Source: Thiobacillus sp.
GTDB taxonomy: Bacteria; Pseudomonadota; Gammaproteobacteria; Burkholderiales; Thiobacillaceae
Assembly (NCBI GenBank): GCA_024235835.1
Contig: JACKLQ010000003.1
Span: forward strand, 62,001 to 126,000
Length of the DNA: 64,000 nt
Direction: 5' to 3'
Of this stretch, positions 16,698 to 25,800 are shown in pieces. Each line of letters opens with the position of its first letter. Positions within the stretch are counted from its first letter, which is position 1. The notes below the pieces were generated by a model. The model ran no database searches. It worked only from the letters and a program-made list of their open reading frames with translations, and was not told the DNA's origin. Made by a program: the position numbers and the translations under genes.

Positions 16698-16754
16698 GAC
16701 GGACTGGTTCAATTCGCACCCTGGCCTTGGGAATCGGCTACGTAAAAGGCGGCG

Positions 16755-17321
16755 TCAAGCGCCATCTGAAGACCGGCCCAGGTGCCACTCCGTCAGGACC
16801 GCCCGGCATTGGAGGCAATCCAGTTTCCCCAGCAGGGCCCGCACCCCGTCCGCATCGGCGGAGGCACGAAGGCCGATCAATGTCTCCGGCACGTCGCAAG
16901 CGTCATCGATATGGGCCGAGAAAGCCCAGAGCCCCTGATTGGAGAAGGAGCTGTTGATATCCCACTTCGTCGCGTTCAACGCCTGCACTTGCCGAACCGC
17001 ATGGGCGGGAACGCCCAATTCCCGTTCCAGGAGAAGCGGCACGATGTCCGCCGGGGCTTTTCCTTCAGGCAGGCGCCCCCCCGGAAAATCCAGGGTATGC
17101 CGGCACACTCCCGGCCGAAAGGTGGGTTTCGCGGTCAAGAGTTGACCCCTGTGGATGGGCAGAACGATGACCGAGTCCACCTTCTCCACGCGCCAGTATT
17201 CGAGTTCCTTGCCCTTGTCGCAGATCCAGCGTTCCCCCACCAGGGTCACCCACCTGGATGAAACGCGCACCAACTCGTTGGTCAGTGTCCAGTCGCCCAA
17301 GAACTTCGATACATCTTTCAT
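16755..17321 (-). CDS. Nudix-fold protein with degenerate Nudix box
   Basis: This 188-aa protein has the layout of ADP-ribose/NDP-sugar pyrophosphatases: an N-terminal strand pair, VDSVIVLPIHRGQLL, then LDFPGGRLPEGK. In a true Nudix box this would be followed by E-x7-R-E-U-x-E-E. Here the box continues APADIVPLLLERELGV, so the first glutamate is Lys and the R-E pair is Leu-Leu; at most one metal-binding glutamate remains. Catalysis by the usual route is therefore doubtful. The start overlaps the stop of the upstream hydrolase-like lipoprotein (ATGA), with GGGGAT as ribosome-binding site. It may be a sensor or a divergent nucleotide-sugar hydrolase. Confidence 0.65.
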   Translation of the reverse strand: MKDVSKFLGDWTLTNELVRVSSRWVTLVGERWICDKGKELEYWRVEKVDSVIVLPIHRGQLLTAKPTFRPGVCRHTLDFPGGRLPEGKAPADIVPLLLERELGVPAHAVRQVQALNATKWDINSSFSNQGLWAFSAHIDDACDVPETLIGLRASADADGVRALLGKLDCLQCRAVLTEWHLGRSSDGA

Positions 17322-19174
17322 TGCTGGATCCCCAGGATGTCAGGCTGGCCCAGAGCAGACGACTGCATCCGTGTCACTCCCTCAAGAAGCAGCGGCTTGC
17401 CGAGGCTGACACTCTTGACGTCCACGGCCCCGACGAATCTCAAGTGGGACCATCTTCTGAAACGATAGCCCGCCTGGCCAGCCAAACTGGGGCCATCGAG
17501 AAGGGTGTTTCCCTGCTGGTCCGCTATATGTCGCACACTGAACCACGGCCATAGTTCCGCCTTCTTGATTTTCCTGGGTGCCCGGAAATCAACGGCCTCC
17601 CCTCTATGTGGGCGGCCTGCGCCAACCGCCTCGCTGCCGCTGACTTCGATCACCATCAACTCATGCTCACCTTTCGGATCATCCACCTCAGCCACGGCCA
17701 GCATCGAAGAATCGGGATCCTTCAATACGGCCGAGATCTCCAATTTCTGGTACGGCTCCAGCGACCGTTCGTAATCAAGCAGCAGGTCGTGCTCGCCCTC
17801 CATCTTCCCGGTAACGGGGGACAGGCGAAGGACGTCCTCGGCCCGATCCGTAAAGAGCGTGGCATCCGGCCAGCCCCAGGTTGAGATGGCCCTGGCCGTG
17901 AACACGATCCCGACAGGCATCTCGGGCACTCTAACCTTGTCGTTGAGCAGGATTTCGCCTTCGCCCGGCGCCAGTCTCAGAACGCCCTTTCGAGGCGTTC
18001 CCTCCAGGGTGAATTTCGTGCCATCCAGTTTCAGGCGCCCCCCCTTGCCATCGTCCGGCGCCACCACCACCAGCCCATGGGCAAACTCGCGCTTGTACAG
18101 GCCACCAGCCACGCTGTATGGCCCTAGGGCCTGACCGAGCTTGATGCCCCAGTCCTTGTAAACGTCGAGGCCACCCGCACGCCCTTTCTGCGTCGGCACC
18201 TGGAAAGTGGCGTGGTACTTGAATTGGTCCTTCCCCCGCTTGGCCAGCAAATACGAAGCGAACAGATAGCGTTGCCAACGGTAGTCGTCAAGGTAGTCCG
18301 TGTACTTCCATGGCCCCCGCGCGAAGACCATGACTGCCTTGCTCCTGGGTAAACGGGACATGATGGACAGATAGGGCAAGACATCCTTTGAGAAACCATG
18401 GCTCGCTTCGTTGGGGTTCATCCCGAAGTATTCCACCGCGACGGCGTCGGTGTTCTCCAGCAACCTCGCCTGGTCTTCCAGCATACCCGGCGCGAAATTC
18501 CACAAGCCGTTGTACATCAGGTACGCGTCTTCCCCCACCCTGCTGCGCAATGACCTGAACAGATCGTCCATGCCCTGGGCATAGCGGTCGCAATAGCCGG
18601 TTTCCTGCTGACAGATCCGGGCAAGAAATTTCGGCCGCGTACTGGGGTTCCGCATGGACAGATCCACCGCAAAACCATCCACCCCAAGACGGCGTTGGTT
18701 GCGCACCAGGTTGTCCACAAGGTTGTAGCGCGCGCCGGCGTTGGTCACATCGACGAACTTGATCACGCCCTGGTTCTCGTCTCGCGTCTGGCCCAGGGGC
18801 CTGCCCACCTCAACGCCCTTCAGCAGTGCCGCCTCGATTCGCCCCGACTCGGGGACTCGCGTTGCCCAGGCATAGGACAACACTGGCGCGCCTGTGGTGG
18901 AATGGCGCTTCAGCGTTTCCACCACGCTGGTGAATGAACGGCCTTCGTCCGACAGGTTGGGAGAAGCCCTCAGCACGACAACCCCCGCCCGCTTCCCGAT
19001 CTCGTCCGCCACCCGGCCATCGATCTGCTGGTTGGCGCGCAAAGCGAACCAGTAGGCGACTTCCCCGTCCGCGAGGGAAGTGCAGGCCTGCAGGAGGGAC
19101 ATGGAAGCGACCAGCCCCCATAGCGCCAACCTCATCGCATGGGACAACCTGCCGGGGGCCATGATCGCTTTCAA
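17318..19174 (-). CDS. Putative TIM-barrel glycoside-hydrolase-like lipoprotein
   Basis: This protein is about 618 aa. The hydrophobic N-terminus ends LLQACTS, a probable lipobox (Q at -2 is unusual), so it may be a lipoprotein. The first 330 residues look like a (beta/alpha)8 putative glycoside hydrolase: VVVLRASPNL, VLSYAW, GVIKFVDVTN, GVDGFAVDLSM with an Asp pair at a strand end, YLMYNGLWNF, AVAVEYFGM and KAVMVFARGPW. The remaining 280 residues are beta-rich and unassigned. I recall similar barrels among uncharacterised GHL families, but the exact family is uncertain. Start: TTG 19174 has a well-placed AAAGGA; ATG 19162 is the alternative. It could trim or turn over the surface polysaccharide in the envelope. 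Confidence 0.6.
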   Translation of the reverse strand: MKAIMAPGRLSHAMRLALWGLVASMSLLQACTSLADGEVAYWFALRANQQIDGRVADEIGKRAGVVVLRASPNLSDEGRSFTSVVETLKRHSTTGAPVLSYAWATRVPESGRIEAALLKGVEVGRPLGQTRDENQGVIKFVDVTNAGARYNLVDNLVRNQRRLGVDGFAVDLSMRNPSTRPKFLARICQQETGYCDRYAQGMDDLFRSLRSRVGEDAYLMYNGLWNFAPGMLEDQARLLENTDAVAVEYFGMNPNEASHGFSKDVLPYLSIMSRLPRSKAVMVFARGPWKYTDYLDDYRWQRYLFASYLLAKRGKDQFKYHATFQVPTQKGRAGGLDVYKDWGIKLGQALGPYSVAGGLYKREFAHGLVVVAPDDGKGGRLKLDGTKFTLEGTPRKGVLRLAPGEGEILLNDKVRVPEMPVGIVFTARAISTWGWPDATLFTDRAEDVLRLSPVTGKMEGEHDLLLDYERSLEPYQKLEISAVLKDPDSSMLAVAEVDDPKGEHELMVIEVSGSEAVGAGRPHRGEAVDFRAPRKIKKAELWPWFSVRHIADQQGNTLLDGPSLAGQAGYRFRRWSHLRFVGAVDVKSVSLGKPLLLEGVTRMQSSALGQPDILGIQQ

Positions 19175-19202
19175 GACTGCATCCTTTCTGATGAACAGGT
19201 CG

Positions 19203-21146
19203 TCACCCCTTGGCGACGATGAGATTCTCGTCGCAGACGATGTCTGCGTTCTCCCGCATTTCCTCCAGCATCGAATCCTCGTCTGTATTCCTGCTGTCCG
19301 GAGGCTTCTCGCCACCCCGGGCTTGCTTTCCGCTGACCAGGTTGCTCATGAACACACCCATGACATGATCGACCCCCTCCTGGCGTACGTTGCGCAGGTC
19401 CTGTTCGTAGTAGGCACCCTTGTTGTAGAAGCCAGTAATGATTTCATACGAAGGGAAGTAATAAGTCCTGTCAAACGCTTTTGCCAAGTCCTGGGCCACG
19501 GCCCTCAGCACGGACTTGCTGTAGGTAGTCGCGCTGAGCGCATGTTCATTTTCATAGGTGGCGATCAAAGGCACGGGGGATACGGTGAATATCACTTTCG
19601 CCTCGGGGTTGACCTTGAAGAGCAGGCCCAGGAAATCGACCATGTCATCCCGGATCTCGTTGTACGTGAAGTTCTTGAAGCGGTAGTTGGCATAGCTTCC
19701 ATGCAGGCTCACGACACCGGGGGCGACCGGATAGACCGCCCCATCGGCCAGGTTGATCCAGGATTCGGTCAGCCCCAGGGTGAACACGAATACATCCAGG
19801 GTCTCGAGCATCTTCCTGACAGCGTCCAGGTGAACCTTCCGGCTTGCCTGGAGGGATGCCACGTCATCGAATTCGTCGCCCACATTGGGGCGGAACGGGT
19901 CTAAGAGTTTTCCTGACTTGCCAATCCATTCCGTCTCATTCGGCGTGTACCGGCCATATGCCATCCTGGCGAGTTGCAGCAGCTGCCTTGCGGTATAGAT
20001 GTTGCCGTAGCGGGCCGAGAACATTCCGTAGCGCTTCGACTGGGCCTCGGCCTCCGACATCCATTCCGGCGCTGGCTCCGCGACGTAGTAGTTAAGCCCG
20101 TTGGAGGTCAGTGTCTTGGAAATGTGCTGGGCAAAGCAACTTCCTGCCGTCGCGACTCGGGATCCCGGATCAATGATGGGCGTGGGGCCGTAGACGGAAG
20201 TCAGGTCCCGCATTGTTCCAATCTCAGCCACCGAATTCTTCCAGAAATGCTGGGGCGGGAGGTTCGCGTACGGGTTGACGCGGGTCGGTTCCTGCCTGGA
20301 TATGGCCTGCCTATGTTCCTTCAACGCCCGCTTGAAGGCCTCGAAGCGCGTGTCGCTCGGCACCAGCTGGTCCCCCGCCTGGGAAAAAAGGCGATAGCAG
20401 TGCCGGATGAATCGCCTGGCATCATAGGTCTTGAGCTTCATCGCGTAGGAGCACGTCGATGAAATGATTGAATTTCCCAGGTCGTTCTCGTTGTTGTAGG
20501 TCGGGAACACGTCCCCGTTCCTGCCCCGGTTGACCACCAGCATCTCGGCGTCGATCTCGCTCCGTTCCAGTTCCATGCGATCACATAGATGCAGGGCGAT
20601 GTCCACCATCACGAACAGTTTCGGATGCCCCGGGTTCAGCATGAACGGGGCCTTCATGTGCCACCTGTCGAAGTAGTAGTGACCGCACATCCCGTTCTTG
20701 TCGAGCACGCTGATAAGCTGCCGCTTGGCTACCGGAAACATGCTCTTGTAGTTGAGGCGCGCAATGAATTCCTCGCAAAAAAGGGCAAGGCATTCTTCCT
20801 CCGACAACCCGCTCAAGTACGAGTACAGGGCTATGGCCGACACGCGTACCGGGTTGCCTTCCCCGTTTTTCTTGCGCAGGGGCACCATGTCCGGGTGGTA
20901 GCCATTGAAGACCACGTTCGGAAAGGTCATCACACGGGGGTTGGCCTTGTTGCGCTCGATCAGTGCCTCGAGCCGGGAATGGTCCTGGAGCAGCACGAAA
21001 TCGTAGGGGGCGATATCGACCGGTTCGGCTTCATAGGACGTGATGTCGACGCGGGTGACCTTCGCGTTGCTCAGGACCAGACTCAATATCTGGTTCAATA
21101 TTTCCGAATGGCAGTTGCCGATCAGCAGGATATCCATATGCCCCAT
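19203..21146 (-). CDS. WcbI-like / GSCFA-domain fusion protein
   Basis: This 647-aa protein appears to join two domains. Residues 1-290 begin ILLIGNCHSEILNQIL, the pattern of WcbI-type polysaccharide biosynthesis proteins (CoA-binding putative acyltransferases first noted in the Burkholderia wcb locus). From about residue 295 a GSCFA domain follows, with the name-giving motif GSCFAQHI at 335-342, then NIYTARQLLQLAR, VFTLGLTESW and VIFTVSPVPL. GSCFA proteins are related to SGNH hydrolases. Either domain could add or remove acyl groups on the glycan. The gene lies between the GH-like lipoprotein (29-40 bp gap) and a sulfotransferase (25 bp gap). Confidence 0.85.
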   Translation of the reverse strand: MGHMDILLIGNCHSEILNQILSLVLSNAKVTRVDITSYEAEPVDIAPYDFVLLQDHSRLEALIERNKANPRVMTFPNVVFNGYHPDMVPLRKKNGEGNPVRVSAIALYSYLSGLSEEECLALFCEEFIARLNYKSMFPVAKRQLISVLDKNGMCGHYYFDRWHMKAPFMLNPGHPKLFVMVDIALHLCDRMELERSEIDAEMLVVNRGRNGDVFPTYNNENDLGNSIISSTCSYAMKLKTYDARRFIRHCYRLFSQAGDQLVPSDTRFEAFKRALKEHRQAISRQEPTRVNPYANLPPQHFWKNSVAEIGTMRDLTSVYGPTPIIDPGSRVATAGSCFAQHISKTLTSNGLNYYVAEPAPEWMSEAEAQSKRYGMFSARYGNIYTARQLLQLARMAYGRYTPNETEWIGKSGKLLDPFRPNVGDEFDDVASLQASRKVHLDAVRKMLETLDVFVFTLGLTESWINLADGAVYPVAPGVVSLHGSYANYRFKNFTYNEIRDDMVDFLGLLFKVNPEAKVIFTVSPVPLIATYENEHALSATTYSKSVLRAVAQDLAKAFDRTYYFPSYEIITGFYNKGAYYEQDLRNVRQEGVDHVMGVFMSNLVSGKQARGGEKPPDSRNTDEDSMLEEMRENADIVCDENLIVAKG

Positions 21147-21171
21147 TCACGCGCCCGTCATTGATTGGCCG

Positions 21172-22059
21172 TCAGCCCGGAACTTTCTCGAACAAGTTGC
21201 CATATCCGAGGAGTTTCAGTTCGATCTCGAACTTATCCAGGAATTTCCGGACCACATCCGGCGAGAAGTACTCCGGGAAATAGTACGCGCTCATCTTGTT
21301 GAAGAAGATCTTCTTGCCCTGAAGCGCGCGCAGGCCCTGGTCCACCTTTTCCGCGGCGGCGGTGATTTCCTCGGCCGAAAAGATGAACAGGCGCTGCAGC
21401 GGAATGAAGCTTTCAGGCCCCATGAGCAGATCCTCGTAGCGGAAGATGACCGAGGGCAGCGTCTCGCTCGCCTTTCTCCACGACATGCAATGTTCCAGCC
21501 AGCCGCCCTTGGTCATGTTGCGCATCCCGGGAATGGCCGTCTCCAGTTCGGCAAAACGGCTCAGGGCATGGTCGAGGTTCTTCCTCGGGATGTCCTCCAG
21601 TTTGGTCTCCACCCATTTTTCATAGGGAATCGGCCTGTCGAACCCGAGCAACTCGGAAAAGATCGTGCGCTGGAATTCCCTGTCGTCCTGTCTTTTCTCG
21701 TATTGCACCCGGGTGAAGTTGATGTAGGACAGGAGCATGTCCAGGGGATTGCGCATCACGTAGACGAACCCCACCGTCTTCAGGCCCAGTTCAGGATGGA
21801 TTTCCTGGTTTTCCAGGTAACCGCTGTGCGTCTTGAGAACGGTAGTCCTGCCCCTTGAAACCCCCTTCTGGATACCCCTGACGACGCTGGGCTGACGGTT
21901 CTCCGCCTTCATTTTGTATACATCGAGGTCGGCGGCGGGAAAACCATAGGAACGGCCCGCTCCGCGCACCACAGCCTGGACCCAGGTATTGCCAGACTTG
22001 GGAAACGAAACCACCCAGATGACGGACTTTGCCTTTTCGCTGTTCAAGTTCTCATTCAT
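21172..22059 (-). CDS. Sulfotransferase (family 1, PAPS-dependent)
   Basis: This 295-aa protein has the two PAPS-binding signatures of cytosolic-type sulfotransferases. The 5'-phosphosulfate loop is SFPKSGNTWVQ (residues 18-28). The 3'-phosphate site is VYVMRNPLDMLLSYINF (about 100-116) with Arg104 and Ser112. LKTHSG (about 77-82) supplies the probable catalytic His79. A region YEDLLMGPESFIPL further on is family-typical. It would move a sulfuryl group from PAPS to a hydroxyl or amine of the capsule glycan or its lipid. It is followed at 29 bases distance, on the minus strand, by the WcbI-GSCFA gene and preceded by a second sulfotransferase of a different family. Confidence 0.93.
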   Translation of the reverse strand: MNENLNSEKAKSVIWVVSFPKSGNTWVQAVVRGAGRSYGFPAADLDVYKMKAENRQPSVVRGIQKGVSRGRTTVLKTHSGYLENQEIHPELGLKTVGFVYVMRNPLDMLLSYINFTRVQYEKRQDDREFQRTIFSELLGFDRPIPYEKWVETKLEDIPRKNLDHALSRFAELETAIPGMRNMTKGGWLEHCMSWRKASETLPSVIFRYEDLLMGPESFIPLQRLFIFSAEEITAAAEKVDQGLRALQGKKIFFNKMSAYYFPEYFSPDVVRKFLDKFEIELKLLGYGNLFEKVPG

Positions 22060-22080
22060 GTTGAAAGTCCCAACCGGTAG

Positions 22081-22779
22081 TCAAAACGCATAATTGAACA
22101 GTTCGAAGTCCTTCGCGTATCGCTTGTACATCAGTTTCCTGCCCTCCTCCGAATAGCTTTCGCGGTATTCCGGGCTCTTTCCGGAATTCAGCAGGTGCGG
22201 CAATGTGACCCCGACCAGGCCGATCTTGTCGAAGATGTAGGCGACTTCATCCGCAAGCCTCTCGAACTTGGCCGCGTAGTCGATCAACAGGCGTCCCTGG
22301 GAATCCGAGACGAAGGTGAATTGCGACTTGAAGTGGTTATCCGCCTCCTTGTCGGGTATGGACGCGATCGCCCTCAGGAAATCATCGAAGGGCATGTCGT
22401 GCTTGAAGGTGTCGCCGTAGCGCTGGAAGCCCTTGTGGATTCCATTCACGAAACTCGGATTGTTTACCCTATGGTTGGCGACCTTGTTCCGGTAACAGGA
22501 GAGGATGCGGGAGAAGGGGTTCCGCACCACCGCGAACTTGAAATAGTCGGCATAGTCGGCTGCAACCCGGTCACGTTCGGCGAATGGGAAGTCCCTCTTA
22601 TGCGGCTGGCTGGTCGGGTTCTGTGGATCCGGCGGCGTCAAGCCCAGCGCATCGGAAAAGACGACCTTGAGGCTTGAGGAGGCCACCTTGGGCACGGGGA
22701 AATAGATTGCCTTGTACCTTTCCAGGAGGATGTTGTTTTCCTTGCGGTATGCGAAATTTTTGGCGTTACCGGGGTTCAT
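22081..22779 (-). CDS. Carbohydrate sulfotransferase (Sulfotransferase_2-like, PAPS-dependent)
   Basis: This 232-aa protein is of the HNK-1/chondroitin-type sulfotransferase group. The 5'-PAPS loop is VPKVASSSLK (residues 29-38). The 3'-phosphate site is FAVVRNPFSRILSCYRNK (about 82-99) with Arg86 and Ser90. The C-terminal part is helical, with NHFKSQFTF and a YAAKFERLADEV segment found in this family. Many eukaryotic members act on sugars in the Golgi; bacterial relatives occur in exopolysaccharide loci. It is a cytoplasmic protein with no signal. Different fold subfamilies for the two adjacent sulfotransferases suggest two distinct acceptor positions. Confidence 0.9.
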   Translation of the reverse strand: MNPGNAKNFAYRKENNILLERYKAIYFPVPKVASSSLKVVFSDALGLTPPDPQNPTSQPHKRDFPFAERDRVAADYADYFKFAVVRNPFSRILSCYRNKVANHRVNNPSFVNGIHKGFQRYGDTFKHDMPFDDFLRAIASIPDKEADNHFKSQFTFVSDSQGRLLIDYAAKFERLADEVAYIFDKIGLVGVTLPHLLNSGKSPEYRESYSEEGRKLMYKRYAKDFELFNYAF

Positions 22780-22851
22780 CTGGGAGCTCTTGAGGTTGAG
22801 TGTCTTGTGGGAAATCGACTGCTTTTAGAGACCTAACAAAGTGATGGTCCA

Positions 22852-25800
22852 TCAGGGTGCTTCACGCATGACGCTGGCGTACACGTCCTGGTGGCGTTCA
22901 GCCGCGACACGGGGGTCGTGGAACTCGGCCCCGCGAGACCTGCAACGCATGGATCTGACGATCATCTGTTCAGCGTCCGCGTCCAGGGCCCATTCGATGC
23001 CCTCCGCGAAATCGGCGAAATCCAGGTAACTGGCGATGTAGCCGTTGACCTTGTGTTGCAGCAACTCGGGCACGTTGCCGACAGGAAAGCCCACCACGGG
23101 CGTACCGCACAGGAGCGATTCCCCCACGGTCAGGGGTGCGTTGTCTTCCAGCGACGGGAACAGGAAGGCATCCACGGCCGAATACACCCGCGCGATGTGC
23201 TGGGCGTCTTCGATATTGCCCAAGCGGTGGGCGCGGACCGGCAGGCCTACGGAATTGCTGCCGAATACGACGACTTCCAGGTCGGCGAGGCGGTTCTGCT
23301 GGCGCAAGCGCTCGAAGGCGGACTTGAGCAGGCTGCCGCCCTTGCGTTTGTTGCCCAGGTTTTCCGCGCCGAAGAGGACCAGCTTCTTGTTGACCGGGAG
23401 CCCCAGCCGCAGGCGCGCAACCAGTTTGTTCGTGGGCCGCAACTGATCGGTGGGAAAGGCGTTGGGGATGTAATGGACCGGCCTGTCACCCAGCAGCGAG
23501 CTTTGCGCCACGCGCTCAGCCATCCATTTCGAGGGACAGACGATATGCAGCCGCTTGAGCCTCTGATAGGCGGCCTTCTTGGTCTTCCAGGCTTCGTGGG
23601 CCAGATCGCTTCCCACCAGAAGCGGGCAGCCCTTGCATTCCCGCTTGTATTCTTCACACCCTTCGGAGTAGTGGCACACCCCCGTGAAAGCGTTCATGTC
23701 CGCAAGGGTCCACACCAGTGGCTTGTCGGCCAGCAACTCCGTGCGGGTGTAGTCGAACATGCCCACGACCCAATGCAGGTGGATCACGTCGAATTTCTCG
23801 AGGCGCGGCGCCAACTGGCTGAAATCCACCACCGACTCGGGCAACGAGATCAGTTCGGCTGCGCGGAAGCCGGGGTGCCGCGTCGCGGGAAAGATCGCCC
23901 GTTCCCGCACCGTTTTCCAGACCAGGTCCTGCTGGGAGGTGTCCACCCCGGGCAGGTCGGGTATTACCCGCTCCACATAGGGGTGCCTGGTCTTGACGAC
24001 CAGCGAGAAAATCCTCGCATCCACCCCCCTTCGGCGTAGCGCCGCGACCCGTCTTTGGGTGCCGATGCCCGCGCCGCCGTGGTCCATGGAGCAGAGCGTG
24101 GCGACCTTGAGACTGTTGTCAGTGATCGGCTTACCGCCGGCAGCCACCGGGCCAACCGACTGGGATACACCCCTGGTGTCCGCCCCGGCCTTGGTTTTCT
24201 CCGCCATGAGGGCAAGCGCCTCCTCATCCTTCCTGGCCAGGATGAGGGGAAACAACCTGCCCAGGAACGGGCTTGCTTTCAGTTGAAGCCGTGTCGTTCC
24301 CGCCTCGGCGAAGGCCTGGCGGAACTTGTCGAGGAATTCCTGCTGCTGGCCGCGACTGGTGCCGGCAGCCAGATTCCTGAAGAAGGCATCGCCCCAGTAA
24401 ACCTGGAGCAGGCGATCGCCGATCTGGCCAAGGTTGGCGTCCCTGAGCACATGCCATGCCCTGCGCCGCCATTCCAGGGCGTCCATGTATTTCCGGAAGC
24501 TGAAGGTGTTCATGGCGCTGTCCGGGTTGGCGCGATAGTGGTAGACGATGTCGCTGGTGAGGCTGACCGTCCTTGCCTGCACGAGCGCACCGACGATGAA
24601 GATGCTGTCCTGCCCCATCTTCAGGTCGGTGGGATAGAACACGCGCTTGGCGAAGTCGCTCCTGTACAGGTAGGACCAGTGCCCTTCCGTCGTCTTCAGC
24701 AGATCCGGCATGGCCGCCAGCGATGTGTTGACGATGGGCTCGCTACCTTCCTTAAGTCCCTTGCGTTCAGGTTTCTTGGCGGACTGCCCGAACACTACCT
24801 GCTCATGCAGATAGGCGCCCTTGGTCATGTCGCTGCCGAACTTCACCGCCTGGCGGTAGATGCTCTCCAGGGCCCGGGGGGGAATGGTGTCGTCCGGATC
24901 GAGATGGAATATGAATTCTCCGCGGGCCGCCGCCACGCCCCGGTTCCTGGATGCGCCATGGCCGATGTTCGTCTCGTTTACGAGCAGGACGACGCGCGGA
25001 TCCCGCGCCCTGTATTCATCGACTATGGCTTGCGAGCCGTCCGGGCTGGTGTCGTTGACGCAGATCAGCTCGAAATCGGTGAGGGTCTGGGTCAGCACGC
25101 TTTCCATGCTCTGGCGAAGGGTCTGTTCCGCCTTGAAGAACGGCAGGATCACGCTGACCTTGGGACGATCCGCCGCCGATGCCGAGGGGGCAGGGGCTTG
25201 AGCAGGCGACAGCCCCCCCATGCTCGCATCGTCCTGTCCGGCCTGCGCATCGGGGGTGCCCATCGCCTCGCGCAACAGGGCTTCCGCCTCCTCAACGCGG
25301 CCTTCCAGCATCAACTGGAGGAACCGGCGACGCGGGGCGGGAGCCTTGGCGTCCACTTCGTCCAGGCCCGCTTCCCGACAGGCCTGGCGGAAGGCCGCGC
25401 TCAAGGCGACCAGCTCGGAGGTGTCCGGCGCCGCCCTGAAGTGCCCGAAGAACTGGTCATGCCACGGCAAGTGGGCATAGGTCCGCAGGAAACGCACGCC
25501 GAATTCATCCAGGCCATGGTCCCGCAGCACATGGAAGGCCCTGCGCCTCCATTCCAGCACGTCCATGTATTTGCGGAAGTTGAACACGTTCATCGCCGAG
25601 ACCGGGTTCACCAGATAGTGATAGACCACGTCCGGTATGACCGTGATGGATGCGGCGGCAGGCAGGACCATGCACAGGAAGATGGCGTCCTGTCCCATCT
25701 TGAGGTCTTCCGGGTAGGGAACTCGCCGGGCCAGCTCGGCACGGTAAAGAAAGGCCCAGTGGCCCTCGGGCATCTTCAGGAGTTCCGGCAGATCCGCGGC

